DNA of 62,462 nucleotides from Pirellulaceae bacterium (GCA_030681235.1 JAUXWY010000308.1:1-62462), one strand, 5' to 3'. Shown: positions 16,038 to 25,417, counted from the stretch's first letter. Notes: a model not told the origin generated them from the sequence alone. Translations and numbers: made by a program.

Positions 16038-18770
16038 ATGAAACGCAACGACTTCCAACGCAGCTTGCTACTAACCTTCACCGCCGTTTGGTTTTTGACC
16101 TTGGGGTGGGCCCATGGTGCGGAAGACAAAATCACCTTCGATGATCACATCAAGCCCTTGTTCACGCAGCGGTGTGCCTCTTGTCACAACCCCAACGACA
16201 AGAACGGCGACTTAGACGTCACGAACTTCACGGCCATGATGTTGGGGGGCGGTTCGGGGGTGGTGGTGGAGGTCGGTGAACCTTCCGGTAGCTACCTGTA
16301 CAAGTTGATCACCCATGAGTCGTCGCCGGAAATGCCTCCCGATGCCGACCGATTGCCGGATGCCGAATTGGAATTGGTTCGAAAGTGGATCGAAGGCGGG
16401 GCACTGGAAAATCAAACCAGCAAAGCGGCCCCCAAAAAGAAAAAGTTGGCAGCGGTCAGTGGCGATGCATCGGTTCGTCCCGAAGTCGCACCACAACCGT
16501 GTCGATTGAATTTGGATGTTGCGGTCGTTCCGCACCGCAGCCCCGCAGTGATGGCCATTGCCAACAGCCCGTGGACGCCCATCATGGCCGTGGGAACACC
16601 GTTTCAGGTCTTGTTGTTCGATAGTCAATCGCTGGAACTCCGCGGTGTCTTGCCGTTCCCCGAAGGGCATATTCATTCGCTGCGATTTTCCCGCAATGGC
16701 GGCGTGCTGGTGGCAGGCGGTGGTCGCGCGGCAGCCAATGGGGTTGTAGTGGCTTGGGATATTCAAACCGGCGAGCGAGTCGTCGAAATCACTGGCTTGT
16801 TGGACGCGATCTTGGCGGTCGATATCAGCAGCGATCATACGCGCATTGCCGCCGGGACAACGGACCGAATGGTGCGAATCTTTGATGCAGCGTCCGGTAA
16901 ACAGCTGCACGAGATCAAGAAACACACCGATTGGATTCAAGCGATCGAATTCTCCCCGGACGGCGTGTTGTTGGCTTCGGGAGATCGCAGTGGCGGGCTG
17001 TTGGTCTGGGAAACCAAGACCGCGCGCGAATACCTGGACCTGCGTGGCCATCAAGGGCCGATCACCGCCGTTAGCTGGCGATTGGATTCAAACGTGTTGG
17101 CTTCCGGTAGTCAGGACACAACGATCCGACTATGGGAAATGGAGAATGGCGGTCAAATCGCGAATTGGGCCGGGCATGGAGCCGGTGTGACCTCGCTGCA
17201 ATATACTCGCGACTCGCGAATTGTCAGCGGCGGACGAGACAACCAGGCCAAGATCTTCAATCAGAGCGGCGGCCAAGAAAAAGCCTTTCCTTGGTCGAAC
17301 ATCATGACGGCGGTTCGACTGTGCGATGAAACCAATCGCCTGTTGGCGTGTGACTTGAGTGGACTGCTCAAGATGCGAGATATCGCCACCGATGCGGAAC
17401 TAGGAGAACTGTCGCTGATGGTCCCTAAGCTGGAACAACGATTGGCGATGGCCACCGCGACATTGGAGCAAGCCAGAATTCAAAAACTAGCCCTGCAAGC
17501 GGCGCTCGGAACCGCGCGAGAAACCTATGCGAAGTTGGATGCTGATTGGCAATCAATGACGGCGAAGAAGCAGGAGTTGACCCAGCAGCAACAGACCGCT
17601 ATGGCCCAATTCGACCAGGCCATGACCGAACTAAACAGTCAGCGTTCGCAGTTATCGGCTGCTCAAGAGCTTGTGAATCGATTGGGACCTGGGCTAACGA
17701 ACCTGACTCAAGCGATCGAAGCGGTGCAGCGCTCGTTGGCCACAATGCAGTCCGATCAGTTGGATGCTTCGTTAAAGCAACTGACGGATTTGAAGCAGAC
17801 GAATGAAGTCCAGTTGGCGACCAATCAAATGGCGGTGGAGCAACTGCCGGCCAAGATTGCCGCACTGGAAACGTCCGTCGCGGAGATCCAAGCTCGACAG
17901 GCCAAATTCCAAGCTGAATTGGCTGCGTTGGAGCCGACATTGGTCGCCCAGCAAATGCAACGCGACGAAGCCCAGACCGTCGTCGCGACCCGACAAACGG
18001 AAGCGGATCAATTCGAGCCACAATTTGAGGCGGCGACCGCGACCCAACAACGTTTGACCGAGGCCGCGACCTTTGCTCAACAAGAACAAGAATTGTTGAC
18101 GGCCCTGGAGACTCAAGCCCAACAAATTGCCGCCGTGGCGGAACAGGAAAACCAAGCCGCCGAACAAGCCAGCCGGTTAGCGGCCCAACTGCAAACGCAG
18201 ACGCAGGCGATGGTGGCGAAACAACAAGAAGTGGCCACTTGGAGCCAACAAGTGGCTGAAAGTGAAGCGGCCAACCAAGAACTGGCTCGAATGACCGCCG
18301 AGACCCAGCAGATGATGGCGCAATCGGTGGCTCGACAGGGGACCCTGCAACAGACCCTGGAGAAGCTTCAGATGAGTGCAACAGCGTTGGCCGAGGCATT
18401 GCAAGTCGCCGGCGAAGACGCGGCGCTCCAACAGGTCCACCAACAATTGCTCGATTCTGCAAAATCCAAAACTCAGGCCCTAGAACAAGAGCAAGCCCAG
18501 GTGGTAAGTTGGGAGACGAGTTTGGCGGAATGGGCCAAACAGTCAGCCGAGCACCTGACGCGGCAAACGCAGCTGAAAGCGACCATCGCTCAAGCGGAGC
18601 AAGAGATCACGCAGTTGGCCGCTTCGCGAACGCCGTTGGAGCAGGAACACGCGAGCCAGATGGCCCAAGTGGCGGAGCGTCAGGCCCAAGTGCAACACGA
18701 GCAAGATGCTTGGCAGGCCGTGCGAGTCCAGTTGATGCAGCTGCGCGGTGTGGCCGTGACGCAGGACTAG
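16038..18770 (+). CDS. Planctomycete-type cytochrome c fused to WD40 repeats and a long coiled coil
   Basis: 910 residues from the ATG at 16038. There is a signal peptide (LLLTFTAVWFLTLGWAHG), then a PSCyt1-type cytochrome c domain with haem site CASCH at residues 46-50 and a candidate axial Met in SSPEMPPD. Residues 165-460 are WD40-like repeats (IEFSPDGVLLASGDRSGG, LASGSQDTTIRLWEMENG). Residues 465-905 are an uninterrupted Gln/Ala-rich coiled coil. It is the last gene of the DUF1501 operon. The layout suggests an exported redox protein that also scaffolds others. Start choice is supported by the signal peptide. Function is inference. Confidence 0.82.
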   Translation: MKRNDFQRSLLLTFTAVWFLTLGWAHGAEDKITFDDHIKPLFTQRCASCHNPNDKNGDLDVTNFTAMMLGGGSGVVVEVGEPSGSYLYKLITHESSPEMPPDADRLPDAELELVRKWIEGGALENQTSKAAPKKKKLAAVSGDASVRPEVAPQPCRLNLDVAVVPHRSPAVMAIANSPWTPIMAVGTPFQVLLFDSQSLELRGVLPFPEGHIHSLRFSRNGGVLVAGGGRAAANGVVVAWDIQTGERVVEITGLLDAILAVDISSDHTRIAAGTTDRMVRIFDAASGKQLHEIKKHTDWIQAIEFSPDGVLLASGDRSGGLLVWETKTAREYLDLRGHQGPITAVSWRLDSNVLASGSQDTTIRLWEMENGGQIANWAGHGAGVTSLQYTRDSRIVSGGRDNQAKIFNQSGGQEKAFPWSNIMTAVRLCDETNRLLACDLSGLLKMRDIATDAELGELSLMVPKLEQRLAMATATLEQARIQKLALQAALGTARETYAKLDADWQSMTAKKQELTQQQQTAMAQFDQAMTELNSQRSQLSAAQELVNRLGPGLTNLTQAIEAVQRSLATMQSDQLDASLKQLTDLKQTNEVQLATNQMAVEQLPAKIAALETSVAEIQARQAKFQAELAALEPTLVAQQMQRDEAQTVVATRQTEADQFEPQFEAATATQQRLTEAATFAQQEQELLTALETQAQQIAAVAEQENQAAEQASRLAAQLQTQTQAMVAKQQEVATWSQQVAESEAANQELARMTAETQQMMAQSVARQGTLQQTLEKLQMSATALAEALQVAGEDAALQQVHQQLLDSAKSKTQALEQEQAQVVSWETSLAEWAKQSAEHLTRQTQLKATIAQAEQEITQLAASRTPLEQEHASQMAQVAERQAQVQHEQDAWQAVRVQLMQLRGVAVTQD

Positions 18771-18852
18771 TGCTTTTCAACGCTGACTTTTAGGATAGCC
18801 AAGCTCGGAAATCCGTCTCGTCCAAGAATCCATCTGGTATCAGGCACTCACG

Positions 18853-20007
18853 TTGATATTTCACCTTCAAAGTTCCAAAGGGGCGGAAGCCCCAACACGG
18901 CAGCGATTTCTTAATGGCCGAGTGCAAGTTATTTCGCGCTCGGGGCTCAACCTTTGCGAAGGTTATTTGCTGGAGGCGCTGCCAGATCTGCCGCCCATCA
19001 AGTCGGCCCAACCCCAAGTGCTGACGATCGGTAATCGGTCGGGCGTGTTGGGTCAGGTTGCTTCTGAGGTGCTGGGTGCCGAGACGACCGCCCACTCGTT
19101 CGATATTCATCATTATCGAGGCATGGAGCCGCACATTGTGGCGGCTTTTCGGCAACGATTTCGCCGAATCTGTCAGGCGGACTTGCCGGCCGATGGAGCC
19201 TACGACGTCGTCCTGTTTCAATTGAATCGCGGCAATCTATCAACCGAACTGATCCATGATTTCTTGCAACAATCCATCCAGAAGTTGCGGCCAGGTGGTC
19301 GAATTGTATGCGCGATTCAAGGAACGTCACTGTGGTTGATGCGCCGGTTGCAAGCCTCGTTTCGCAATGTGCAAACGTCCGAGAAAAGCGGCGGCATTTC
19401 GGTTTTGGTCGCCAGCGATTGCAAGGGCGTGGGCAAGGCCAAGTCCTTCAGCTGTAAACTCGATGTGACACTGCCACACGGCATTTCGTTTCCGTTGGTA
19501 ACTTACCCCGGCGTTTTCGCGCATCGCAAAATAGACGCGGGCGGACTGGCGTTGGCCGAGTCGATGGATGCGGTGGCTGGTGATCGCGTGTTGGATCTTG
19601 GATGTGGTAGTGGTTTGATCGGAATTGCCGCAGGAAAAATGGTTGCCTTGGATCGCTTGGTGTTGGTGGATTCGCATGCGAGGGCCCTTCAAGCCGCGAC
19701 TGAAAACGTGCAAACGAATGGTTTGGCCGCTTGTACACAGGTCATTCAAAGCGATGGACGGCCCAGCGACTTTGTCGAGTTGCAAAACCAATTCACCCTG
19801 TTTGTGGGCAACCCACCGTACTATTCTCAAAATCAAGTGACGAGTCGCTTTGTCGAACTCTCGCTTCAAGTCTTGCAGACAGGTGGTCGAGCATGGTTCG
19901 TCACGAAGAATCCTGAGTGGTTGGGTAAAGAGATCGAACAGGCCTTTGGCGAGGTCCAGTACTACGCTCGCCGTGATTACACATTGCTTCGATCCGTGAA
20001 GCCGTGA
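18853..20007 (+). CDS. RsmC/RlmG-like rRNA guanine-N2 methyltransferase
   Basis: 384 residues from a TTG at 18853; a GTG at 18922 is the other option, since the first ATG would cut off too much. Two methyltransferase-like halves are seen, as in RsmC and RlmG. The second carries the SAM site LDLGCGSG (residues 247-254) and the base-flipping motif NPPYY (320-324). The joining motif TYPGVFAHRKIDAG matches the family. Such enzymes methylate N2 of guanines in 16S or 23S rRNA; which one cannot be told. Its stop overlaps the mutY start in GTGA, so the two are probably translated together. Confidence 0.75.
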   Translation: MIFHLQSSKGAEAPTRQRFLNGRVQVISRSGLNLCEGYLLEALPDLPPIKSAQPQVLTIGNRSGVLGQVASEVLGAETTAHSFDIHHYRGMEPHIVAAFRQRFRRICQADLPADGAYDVVLFQLNRGNLSTELIHDFLQQSIQKLRPGGRIVCAIQGTSLWLMRRLQASFRNVQTSEKSGGISVLVASDCKGVGKAKSFSCKLDVTLPHGISFPLVTYPGVFAHRKIDAGGLALAESMDAVAGDRVLDLGCGSGLIGIAAGKMVALDRLVLVDSHARALQAATENVQTNGLAACTQVIQSDGRPSDFVELQNQFTLFVGNPPYYSQNQVTSRFVELSLQVLQTGGRAWFVTKNPEWLGKEIEQAFGEVQYYARRDYTLLRSVKP

Positions 20008-21248
20008 AGCCCGATTCAAAGCGCCAACCGCCAACATGTGCGATTCAACCGAAGAATGTTGAGCGTGGTTCGCGAGGTGTGTCGAGTTCGACCGAGTTGA
20101 ACTGGCCGGCTGCATCCGATTGTCGACAACTTCGGCAGCAAGTCTGGCGTTGGTTCGCCAAGCATCGTCGCGACTTGCCGTGGCGACGGACTCAAGACCC
20201 CTACGCCGTGTGGGTCAGTGAAGTGATGTTGCAGCAAACGCAAGTTCAAACCGTGCTGGATTATTGGCACCGTTTCATGCAACGATTTCCGACGGTCAGG
20301 GACTTGGCCGCAGCGCCGGTCGAAGATGTGCTGCGAATTTGGGAGGGACTGGGCTACTACCGTCGCGCGAGACAGATGCATGCCGCTGCAGAGGCCGTGG
20401 TGGCTCGACATGATGGCCAGTTTCCGACGGAGTTCGCGGACGTTCTCGCTTTGCCGGGAGTCGGTCGCTACACGGCCGGAGCCGTTCTTTCTATTTCGCA
20501 ACAACAGTCGTGGCCGATCTTGGAAGGAAACACTCTGCGGCTCTACAGCCGTTTGCTTGGCTTGCGAACGGATCCGACCACCTCTGCGAATCAAAAGATC
20601 TTGTGGCAGTTCGCCGAGCATCTGTTGCCCCGTTGTCGCGCCGGCGAGTTCAACCAAGGGTTGATGGAGATTGGCGGCCAAGTCTGCAAGGTGAAGCAGC
20701 CACTCTGCCCCGCGTGTCCGTTGAAGGCCCATTGCGCGGCCTATCAAAACGGCTGCCAAGACCAGATACCGGCGGAGAAATCCCGCAAGACGAAGTGGGA
20801 GAATCGAACGGAATTCTTAGTGCTGATCCAACACCGCGGCCGATGGTTGGGCCGCATGATTCCACCCGGACAACGTTGGGCAGGTCTCTGGGACTTTGTA
20901 CGATTCGATGTGGGTTGGTTGACGGCCCAACCGAAACTGGAACCTGAGTGGCCACAAACGCCGCGAGTGATCCAGTGGTTGCAACAAGAAGTCGAGCGTG
21001 AGTTTGGTCTCACCTGCGAGTTGCAATCCGGCGCCGATCCGATTCGACACGGTGTCACACGGTTTCGCATTCTGTTGGCCTGGGCGACCGGCTGTGTGAC
21101 CGGAAGCCGTCTCAGCCCCGCCGCACAAGCCCAAGGGTGGCGATGGCTCACAAACGCGGAACTGCAAAGCACGCCGCTGAACGTAACAGCGCGAAAAATA
21201 TTTGCGCGCGTTATTTCGGACGAACGGCCAACAAACAAACGGCGTTAG
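20004..21248 (+). CDS. mutY: A/G-specific adenine DNA glycosylase MutY
   Basis: 414 residues, GTG start overlapping the upstream stop. It has an unusual 40-residue N-terminal extension before the glycosylase domain. The HhH-GPD motif is LPGVGRYTAGAVLS and the catalytic Glu is E73 in SEVMLQQTQ. The iron-sulfur ligands are C228, C235, C238 and C244 (C-x6-C-x2-C-x5-C). The C-terminal 140 residues form the NUDIX-like domain that recognises 8-oxoG. The enzyme removes adenine mispaired with 8-oxoguanine. At the position of the E. coli catalytic Asp138 (LDGN) this protein has Glu174 (LEGN). Confidence 0.9.
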   Translation: MKPDSKRQPPTCAIQPKNVERGSRGVSSSTELNWPAASDCRQLRQQVWRWFAKHRRDLPWRRTQDPYAVWVSEVMLQQTQVQTVLDYWHRFMQRFPTVRDLAAAPVEDVLRIWEGLGYYRRARQMHAAAEAVVARHDGQFPTEFADVLALPGVGRYTAGAVLSISQQQSWPILEGNTLRLYSRLLGLRTDPTTSANQKILWQFAEHLLPRCRAGEFNQGLMEIGGQVCKVKQPLCPACPLKAHCAAYQNGCQDQIPAEKSRKTKWENRTEFLVLIQHRGRWLGRMIPPGQRWAGLWDFVRFDVGWLTAQPKLEPEWPQTPRVIQWLQQEVEREFGLTCELQSGADPIRHGVTRFRILLAWATGCVTGSRLSPAAQAQGWRWLTNAELQSTPLNVTARKIFARVISDERPTNKRR

Positions 21249-21263
21249 CCACGTCCGTTTGAC

Positions 21264-22013
21264 CTACATCAACAAGCTTTCGATCAACATGCGAAATGTT
21301 CTCATTTCCGAATCGTGATCCACGCCGTCGACCGGAGCAAAATGAGCACACAAGGCCTGTGAATAACCCGCTCGGCGCAGTTGATGAATGAGCTTGCCGT
21401 AATCGATCACGCCTTGGCCAATTCGGACCTGGATCTTCTTTTCGGTCGAGTCCCGCAAGAAAACTTGGAACACGAATTTCATCAGGTGATCGATGTCGCG
21501 ATTCGAATACGGTCCGCAGAGATATTGGCTGGGGTCGAAGGAAAACCCCAACCCCTGGATATGTTCGCACATGACCTTGACCGTGTCCGGGTCTTCGGTC
21601 AAACGCCCCAACATTCCTTTGACCGCCACTCGAACGCCGTAGGTTTTGCCGATATCCGCCAGACGCTGCAATCGCTCGACTTCTTCATTGAAGGGTGTGC
21701 CAAGAGGACTGGAGGGCACGCTGATCGTGACGATCTTGGTGACCTTGGCGATCTTGCAACAGGATTCGAACTGCGCAAAATACTCTTCGCCGGTCGCGTG
21801 GATATCGACGGAGTAGCCAACAATCTCCAGCCGCAGGGTGTCCTGGCACGCATGCAGGCCCCACGCCAAATCGGCGTGGATCTTGGAGGGCGGGACGTGC
21901 CCATCTTCGTGAAGATCCAGCTCGATGGCTGAATACTCCAGATCGATTACTTTTTGGCAGGCATCTCGGATGCCCAAATGTGGAAAACATTCCAGCGAGG
22001 CGGCGACAAACAC
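21264..22013 (-). CDS. Sugar phosphate isomerase/epimerase-like TIM-barrel protein
   Basis: 249 residues. It matches the xylose-isomerase-like TIM-barrel (AP endonuclease 2) family by length and pattern: an opening strand with SLECFPHLG, then AIELDLHEDG, IVTISVPSS, VRVAVKGM and GFSFDPSQY. Family members isomerise or epimerise sugars with a divalent metal. Here some metal-ligand positions are unclear, for example the late His/Glu residues, so it may not be a classical isomerase. It converges with mutY across a 15-base gap. Confidence 0.65.
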   Translation of the reverse strand: MFVAASLECFPHLGIRDACQKVIDLEYSAIELDLHEDGHVPPSKIHADLAWGLHACQDTLRLEIVGYSVDIHATGEEYFAQFESCCKIAKVTKIVTISVPSSPLGTPFNEEVERLQRLADIGKTYGVRVAVKGMLGRLTEDPDTVKVMCEHIQGLGFSFDPSQYLCGPYSNRDIDHLMKFVFQVFLRDSTEKKIQVRIGQGVIDYGKLIHQLRRAGYSQALCAHFAPVDGVDHDSEMRTFRMLIESLLM

Positions 22014-22277
22014 CTAGCGGCACTCCATTTTGTGGTAATCATGAAAAGCGGCCCAGAAACCGGAGTTTCTCGGTCGCGATCGGTGCCCGGCTCGAGGGAG
22101 CCAAGCGGACCGCCCATTGTGGCAGGTTTTGCCAAGTCCGTGAATAGCACTAATAGTCACCGCCCCCTGTCGTGCGAAGTCCGATGTATAATTTGAGCGT
22201 CGATCCATGCGAAAGGACGGTTCAGGCCTTGGTTCGCTGGTCGCTATTTTCGGTGTCTACTCGTTCGGAGAACGTCA

Positions 22278-22835
22278 ATGTTCAAGAGAATCGTTTGTTT
22301 GGCGTGCGTTTGGGTACTTTGGTTCGGGTTGGATGCCTCCATGGTGGAAGCGCAAGAAACAGCGCCGACCACTTCGCCTGCGGCTCAACCGGAAGCGGCC
22401 TCGACAGAAGCCACAGCACCTGACCCGGAATTGATTTCGAAGTTCGAAAAGTACTTGAGCGGAGCCACCCTAAAAGGTCGGTACACGGTTTTAGGAAAAG
22501 ACGTGCCACCTGCCGACGAGGAGTACACGATTCAATCGGCCAAGAAGCTGCCAGAAGGCGATTTGTGGCTGATTGAAGCTCGGATCAAGTATGGCAAATG
22601 GGATGTGACCGTTCCCATAACCGTACCGATCAAATGGGCCGACAAGACGCCAGTGATCACGGTCGAGAAACTGACGATTCCGGGTATGGGCACGTTCTCG
22701 GCCCGAGTATTGTTCAACAACGAGATGTATTCGGGGACTTGGTCGCACGACGACGTCAAAGGCCAATTGTTCGGCCAAGTGATTCCGGCCAAACCGGAAA
22801 ACCCGGAATCCGCTGTGGATGGCGGCCGAAAATAG
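22278..22835 (+). CDS. Exported protein of unknown function
   Basis: 185 residues with a clear signal peptide (MFKRIVCLACVWVLWFGL, cleavage near VEAQ). A Pro/Thr/Ala-rich linker (residues 25-48) follows, then a compact beta-rich domain (YTVLGKDVPPADEEYTIQSA, LTIPGMGTFSARV, EMYSGTWS). It ends with a hydrophilic tail. I do not recognise the family by name. Its strand pattern suggests a secreted beta-barrel or lipocalin-size domain. It precedes the zinc-ribbon membrane protein by 131 bases. Confidence 0.6.
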   Translation: MFKRIVCLACVWVLWFGLDASMVEAQETAPTTSPAAQPEAASTEATAPDPELISKFEKYLSGATLKGRYTVLGKDVPPADEEYTIQSAKKLPEGDLWLIEARIKYGKWDVTVPITVPIKWADKTPVITVEKLTIPGMGTFSARVLFNNEMYSGTWSHDDVKGQLFGQVIPAKPENPESAVDGGRK

Positions 22836-22966
22836 TCGAACCAAGCGAAGTCGAATGACGATTTTTGGCCAAAGGCTTGATTTTTCACCTTGTTGCCGAC
22901 CACAATAGCGGACGCGGGCAAACGGTTTACTGGCGAGCGATTCATTACGGGAAGGTACGCGGACAC

Positions 22967-23785
22967 ATGCCAATCAAGGTCAAATGTGGTTCCTGTTCAG
23001 CGGCATTTTCAGCCAAGGACACTCTGGCGGGGAAGAATGTGAAGTGTCCGAAGTGTGGGTCCGGTATTCGAGTGCCTGCTGCGTCGGCTCCCGCTAATCC
23101 GACTCCGGCCAGAACGGGAGCGACCCAAACAGCTCGCGGCGGGTTTGCTGGGACCGTGTCTGGTAACTTGGGCGACCCCTTGGCCGATTTGTTGGACGAA
23201 GTTGGAGTCAAGGCGGTGGCCACCGGTGCCGTCTGTCCTTCCTGCGAAGCGCCGGTTTCCCAAGGTGCGAAGATTTGTATCAACTGTGGCCTGAACTTTG
23301 AAACTGGGACCTTTCTGCAAACATTGGCCTATGAAGACGGAGCCGACGACACGGCCGGCATGTCTGAAACGGACAAGATGTTGTGGAAGGCGGAAAAAGA
23401 AATTGACGACATGCCCATTACGGGCGATGGACAGGACTTTGGCGACGGAGCTTCAGCGTACGTCGTCGCCGGCGCGGTCGCGATTGTGGGCATTACTTTG
23501 GCTGCCACCGGACTGCTGATCACCATGGGGCTCCAACAAATGGCCGACTCGTCAGGGTCCGCCATAGTGGCCGTGGCGGCGTCCGCCCTGTTTTTCTTGA
23601 TTGGCCATGTCTGGATGATCATCATGGCGTTCACGCAGGAACCGAAATACGGCGTGATGTGTACGTTTATTCCGTTGTTCACGCTCGTGTTTGCCTGCAT
23701 GAACCGCGTTTGGTTCGCAGTCTTCATGATGGTCGTTGGACTAATGGTCGGATCGGCCGCCGGCGCTTTTATATACTACCAGTAG
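22967..23785 (+). CDS. Double zinc-ribbon membrane protein
   Basis: 272 residues from the ATG at 22967, where MPIKVKCGSC begins the first ribbon. The longer frame from 22865 adds 34 residues with no features. The first zinc ribbon is C-x2-C near residues 6-9 and CPKCG near 24-28. A Pro/Ala/Thr linker follows, then a second ribbon (CPSCEAPVSQGAKICINCG). Four membrane helices fill the C-terminal half. Such proteins are common in planctomycetes; their role is unknown. The order of ribbons then helices puts the ribbons in the cytoplasm. Confidence 0.7.
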   Translation: MPIKVKCGSCSAAFSAKDTLAGKNVKCPKCGSGIRVPAASAPANPTPARTGATQTARGGFAGTVSGNLGDPLADLLDEVGVKAVATGAVCPSCEAPVSQGAKICINCGLNFETGTFLQTLAYEDGADDTAGMSETDKMLWKAEKEIDDMPITGDGQDFGDGASAYVVAGAVAIVGITLAATGLLITMGLQQMADSSGSAIVAVAASALFFLIGHVWMIIMAFTQEPKYGVMCTFIPLFTLVFACMNRVWFAVFMMVVGLMVGSAAGAFIYYQ

Positions 23786-23790
23786 TTTTT

Positions 23791-23822
23791 CAGACAATGA
23801 CACTTTCAGACAATGACACTTT
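23791..23822 (+). repeat. 16-base tandem duplication
   Basis: CAGACAATGACACTTT occurs twice head to tail, right after the zinc-ribbon gene and directly abutting repeat copy 2. Confidence 0.85.
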
Positions 23823-23910
23823 AGCAAGCGCTGGTGTACCGGCTTTAGCCGGCCTGGGCGTGAAAAAGCTCTTTTTAGCGTTGGGGGCCGGCAAATTCCC
23901 GGCCAGCTAA
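23820..23910. repeat. Dispersed palindromic repeat, copy 2 (degenerate right arm)
   Basis: The left arm (23820-23853) matches the arm at 53118 with two changes. The loop has GTGAAAAAGCTCTTTTTAGC. The right arm has been replaced by a different small hairpin (GGCCGG...CCGGCC) that overlaps the stop codon of the next, convergent gene. It may end transcripts from both sides. Confidence 0.8.
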
Positions 23911-24917
23911 GGAGCCGAGCCTTCTTTGGATTCGGGGAGTGGCAATGCCTTCAGTTGCACGTGGGTGGACACTTCTTGAGTGAGTTCGATGTCTTGACCG
24001 GCCTTCACGATCATTTCGACCTTCACGTCGGCCTTGACGGACGCTTCGTCGGAAAAGATCGCGGCAAGATTGAGTTTCATGCGTCCTTGGCCACGACAGT
24101 CCAACGACAATAAACGCGCCTCAACACCAGCGTCCTGCAGATCCATCTCCTGTTCTTCCGCCGCTTGACTTATTTCGACGGTGACAGTCACGGTGCTTTC
24201 GGTCATTTCCACAACCGTGTATTGGACGGTCTGCACGAACTTCATCCCACTCGAATTCATGGGTGTGGTCAACTTCCACTTTCCACCCACACCAACGGCC
24301 TCGGCCGGAAACGGAGAAGTCAACTGTTCCACCGAGTTGGAAAGCTGCTCGATTTGTCCGGCGACGACCGGATCGATACCTTCCGGCAGTTCCAAGGTCA
24401 CACCCTTAGCGAATCCGCGGTGGTCGACTGTGGATTTGAACTGCAGGCCGATCAACGATGTCATGACACCTTCCATGCTCTCGATCATGTCCAGCGGCGC
24501 CTGATCATCTTTGACGATGGTGGCGTCGGTGTACTCCACTGTGAACGCCACATCCCCAGTGGCGGAGACGTCGCTGATGGTCGAATCCATCGTGTACTTC
24601 ACCGTTGGAATCTTCATACTGGGCGACTTTTGTCCGTTCGCCTCGGAGCCCATCGTCATGGCCATCGTCAGTTCATGACGTTGTTTGCTGCCGACGGACG
24701 GACTCAAGCGAAGCGTTCGGTGTGGAGCTTGCCCGGCATCTACAAGCAAAACCTGAGGTTGGTTGGCGGCCTTTTCCTGGACCTTCTCATCGATCGCGTG
24801 ACCGACCGCTTGCGGCAAAGCCGCAGACAACGCAGAGGCTGGCAGCAAGGTGGCGCCGCATAGAATAAAGCAGGTAGCCAACACGAACCGAACGTGACTC
24901 AGCAAAGATCTCATCAT
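23907..24917 (-). CDS. Exported protein of the DUF6263 type
   Basis: 336 residues with signal peptide (VRFVLATCFILCGATLLPAS). The mature part begins with a strand-rich domain (RTLRLSPSVGSKQRHELTM, VAFTVEYTDATIVKDD), then GGKWKLTTPM and VTVTVEISQ. The pattern resembles DUF6263, a planctomycete family of secreted proteins of unknown role; the family name is from memory and not firm. The last 15 residues are Pro, Glu and Ser-rich. Two ATG codons in a row open the frame; the first is used. Confidence 0.65.
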   Translation of the reverse strand: MMRSLLSHVRFVLATCFILCGATLLPASALSAALPQAVGHAIDEKVQEKAANQPQVLLVDAGQAPHRTLRLSPSVGSKQRHELTMAMTMGSEANGQKSPSMKIPTVKYTMDSTISDVSATGDVAFTVEYTDATIVKDDQAPLDMIESMEGVMTSLIGLQFKSTVDHRGFAKGVTLELPEGIDPVVAGQIEQLSNSVEQLTSPFPAEAVGVGGKWKLTTPMNSSGMKFVQTVQYTVVEMTESTVTVTVEISQAAEEQEMDLQDAGVEARLLSLDCRGQGRMKLNLAAIFSDEASVKADVKVEMIVKAGQDIELTQEVSTHVQLKALPLPESKEGSAP

Positions 24918-25009
24918 CGATTTTCCACTTGCGAACGGGGTGCGAACTCGGGGACATCCGTGGAAGCATAGTCGTTGCGGTCAAATGATGAAATAGAGCG
25001 AATGCAGCG

Positions 25010-25267
25010 TTACTCGCGAGCGCGCAGGCTGTACATCAATACGACGGCGCCCGACGCCAAAAGCGTCCAGGGCATCCAGTCTCTAGGAACATAGATCTTG
25101 CGTTCGGCAGGCGCTGCGACCGGCTGAGCAAAAGATGCCGACTTTACCAAGGGTTCAGGTTGTGGGTCTCGCATCGCGCTGCGGAGGACCAAATGATCGC
25201 ACGCCAGGAACTCGCCGCCCACGAGACAGAGGAAAATTCCCAATGCAATAAACATCGATCGCCACAT
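25010..25267 (-). CDS. Small two-helix membrane protein
   Basis: 85 residues from the ATG at 25267. An upstream in-frame TTG at 25288 is possible. A membrane helix lies near residues 3-20 (SMFIALGIFLCLVGGEFL) and a second at the C-terminus (WTLLASGAVVLMYSLR), joined by a 40-residue polar linker with DWMPW. No family recognised. It lies between an exported protein and the S1-domain gene, all on the minus strand. Confidence 0.6.
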   Translation of the reverse strand: MWRSMFIALGIFLCLVGGEFLACDHLVLRSAMRDPQPEPLVKSASFAQPVAAPAERKIYVPRDWMPWTLLASGAVVLMYSLRARE

Positions 25268-25417
25268 AAGTCTGCATCCAAAGTCCAAGGCTACGAAGCG
25301 GCGTCGGCTGTCTATCCGCCTGACAGCGACAGCCTCCCGATCTTCTTGGATGCTATCGTCCCGCAGCCAAGGCTAGCTGAAACGATCCGAAATCGACCGA
25401 CACCGTTCCTACAATCC

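Noticed and set aside
17599-18462. A 287-residue minus-strand open frame
   Set aside because: Antisense to the coiled-coil part of the cytochrome-WD40 gene, where biased codons make stop-free shadow frames.
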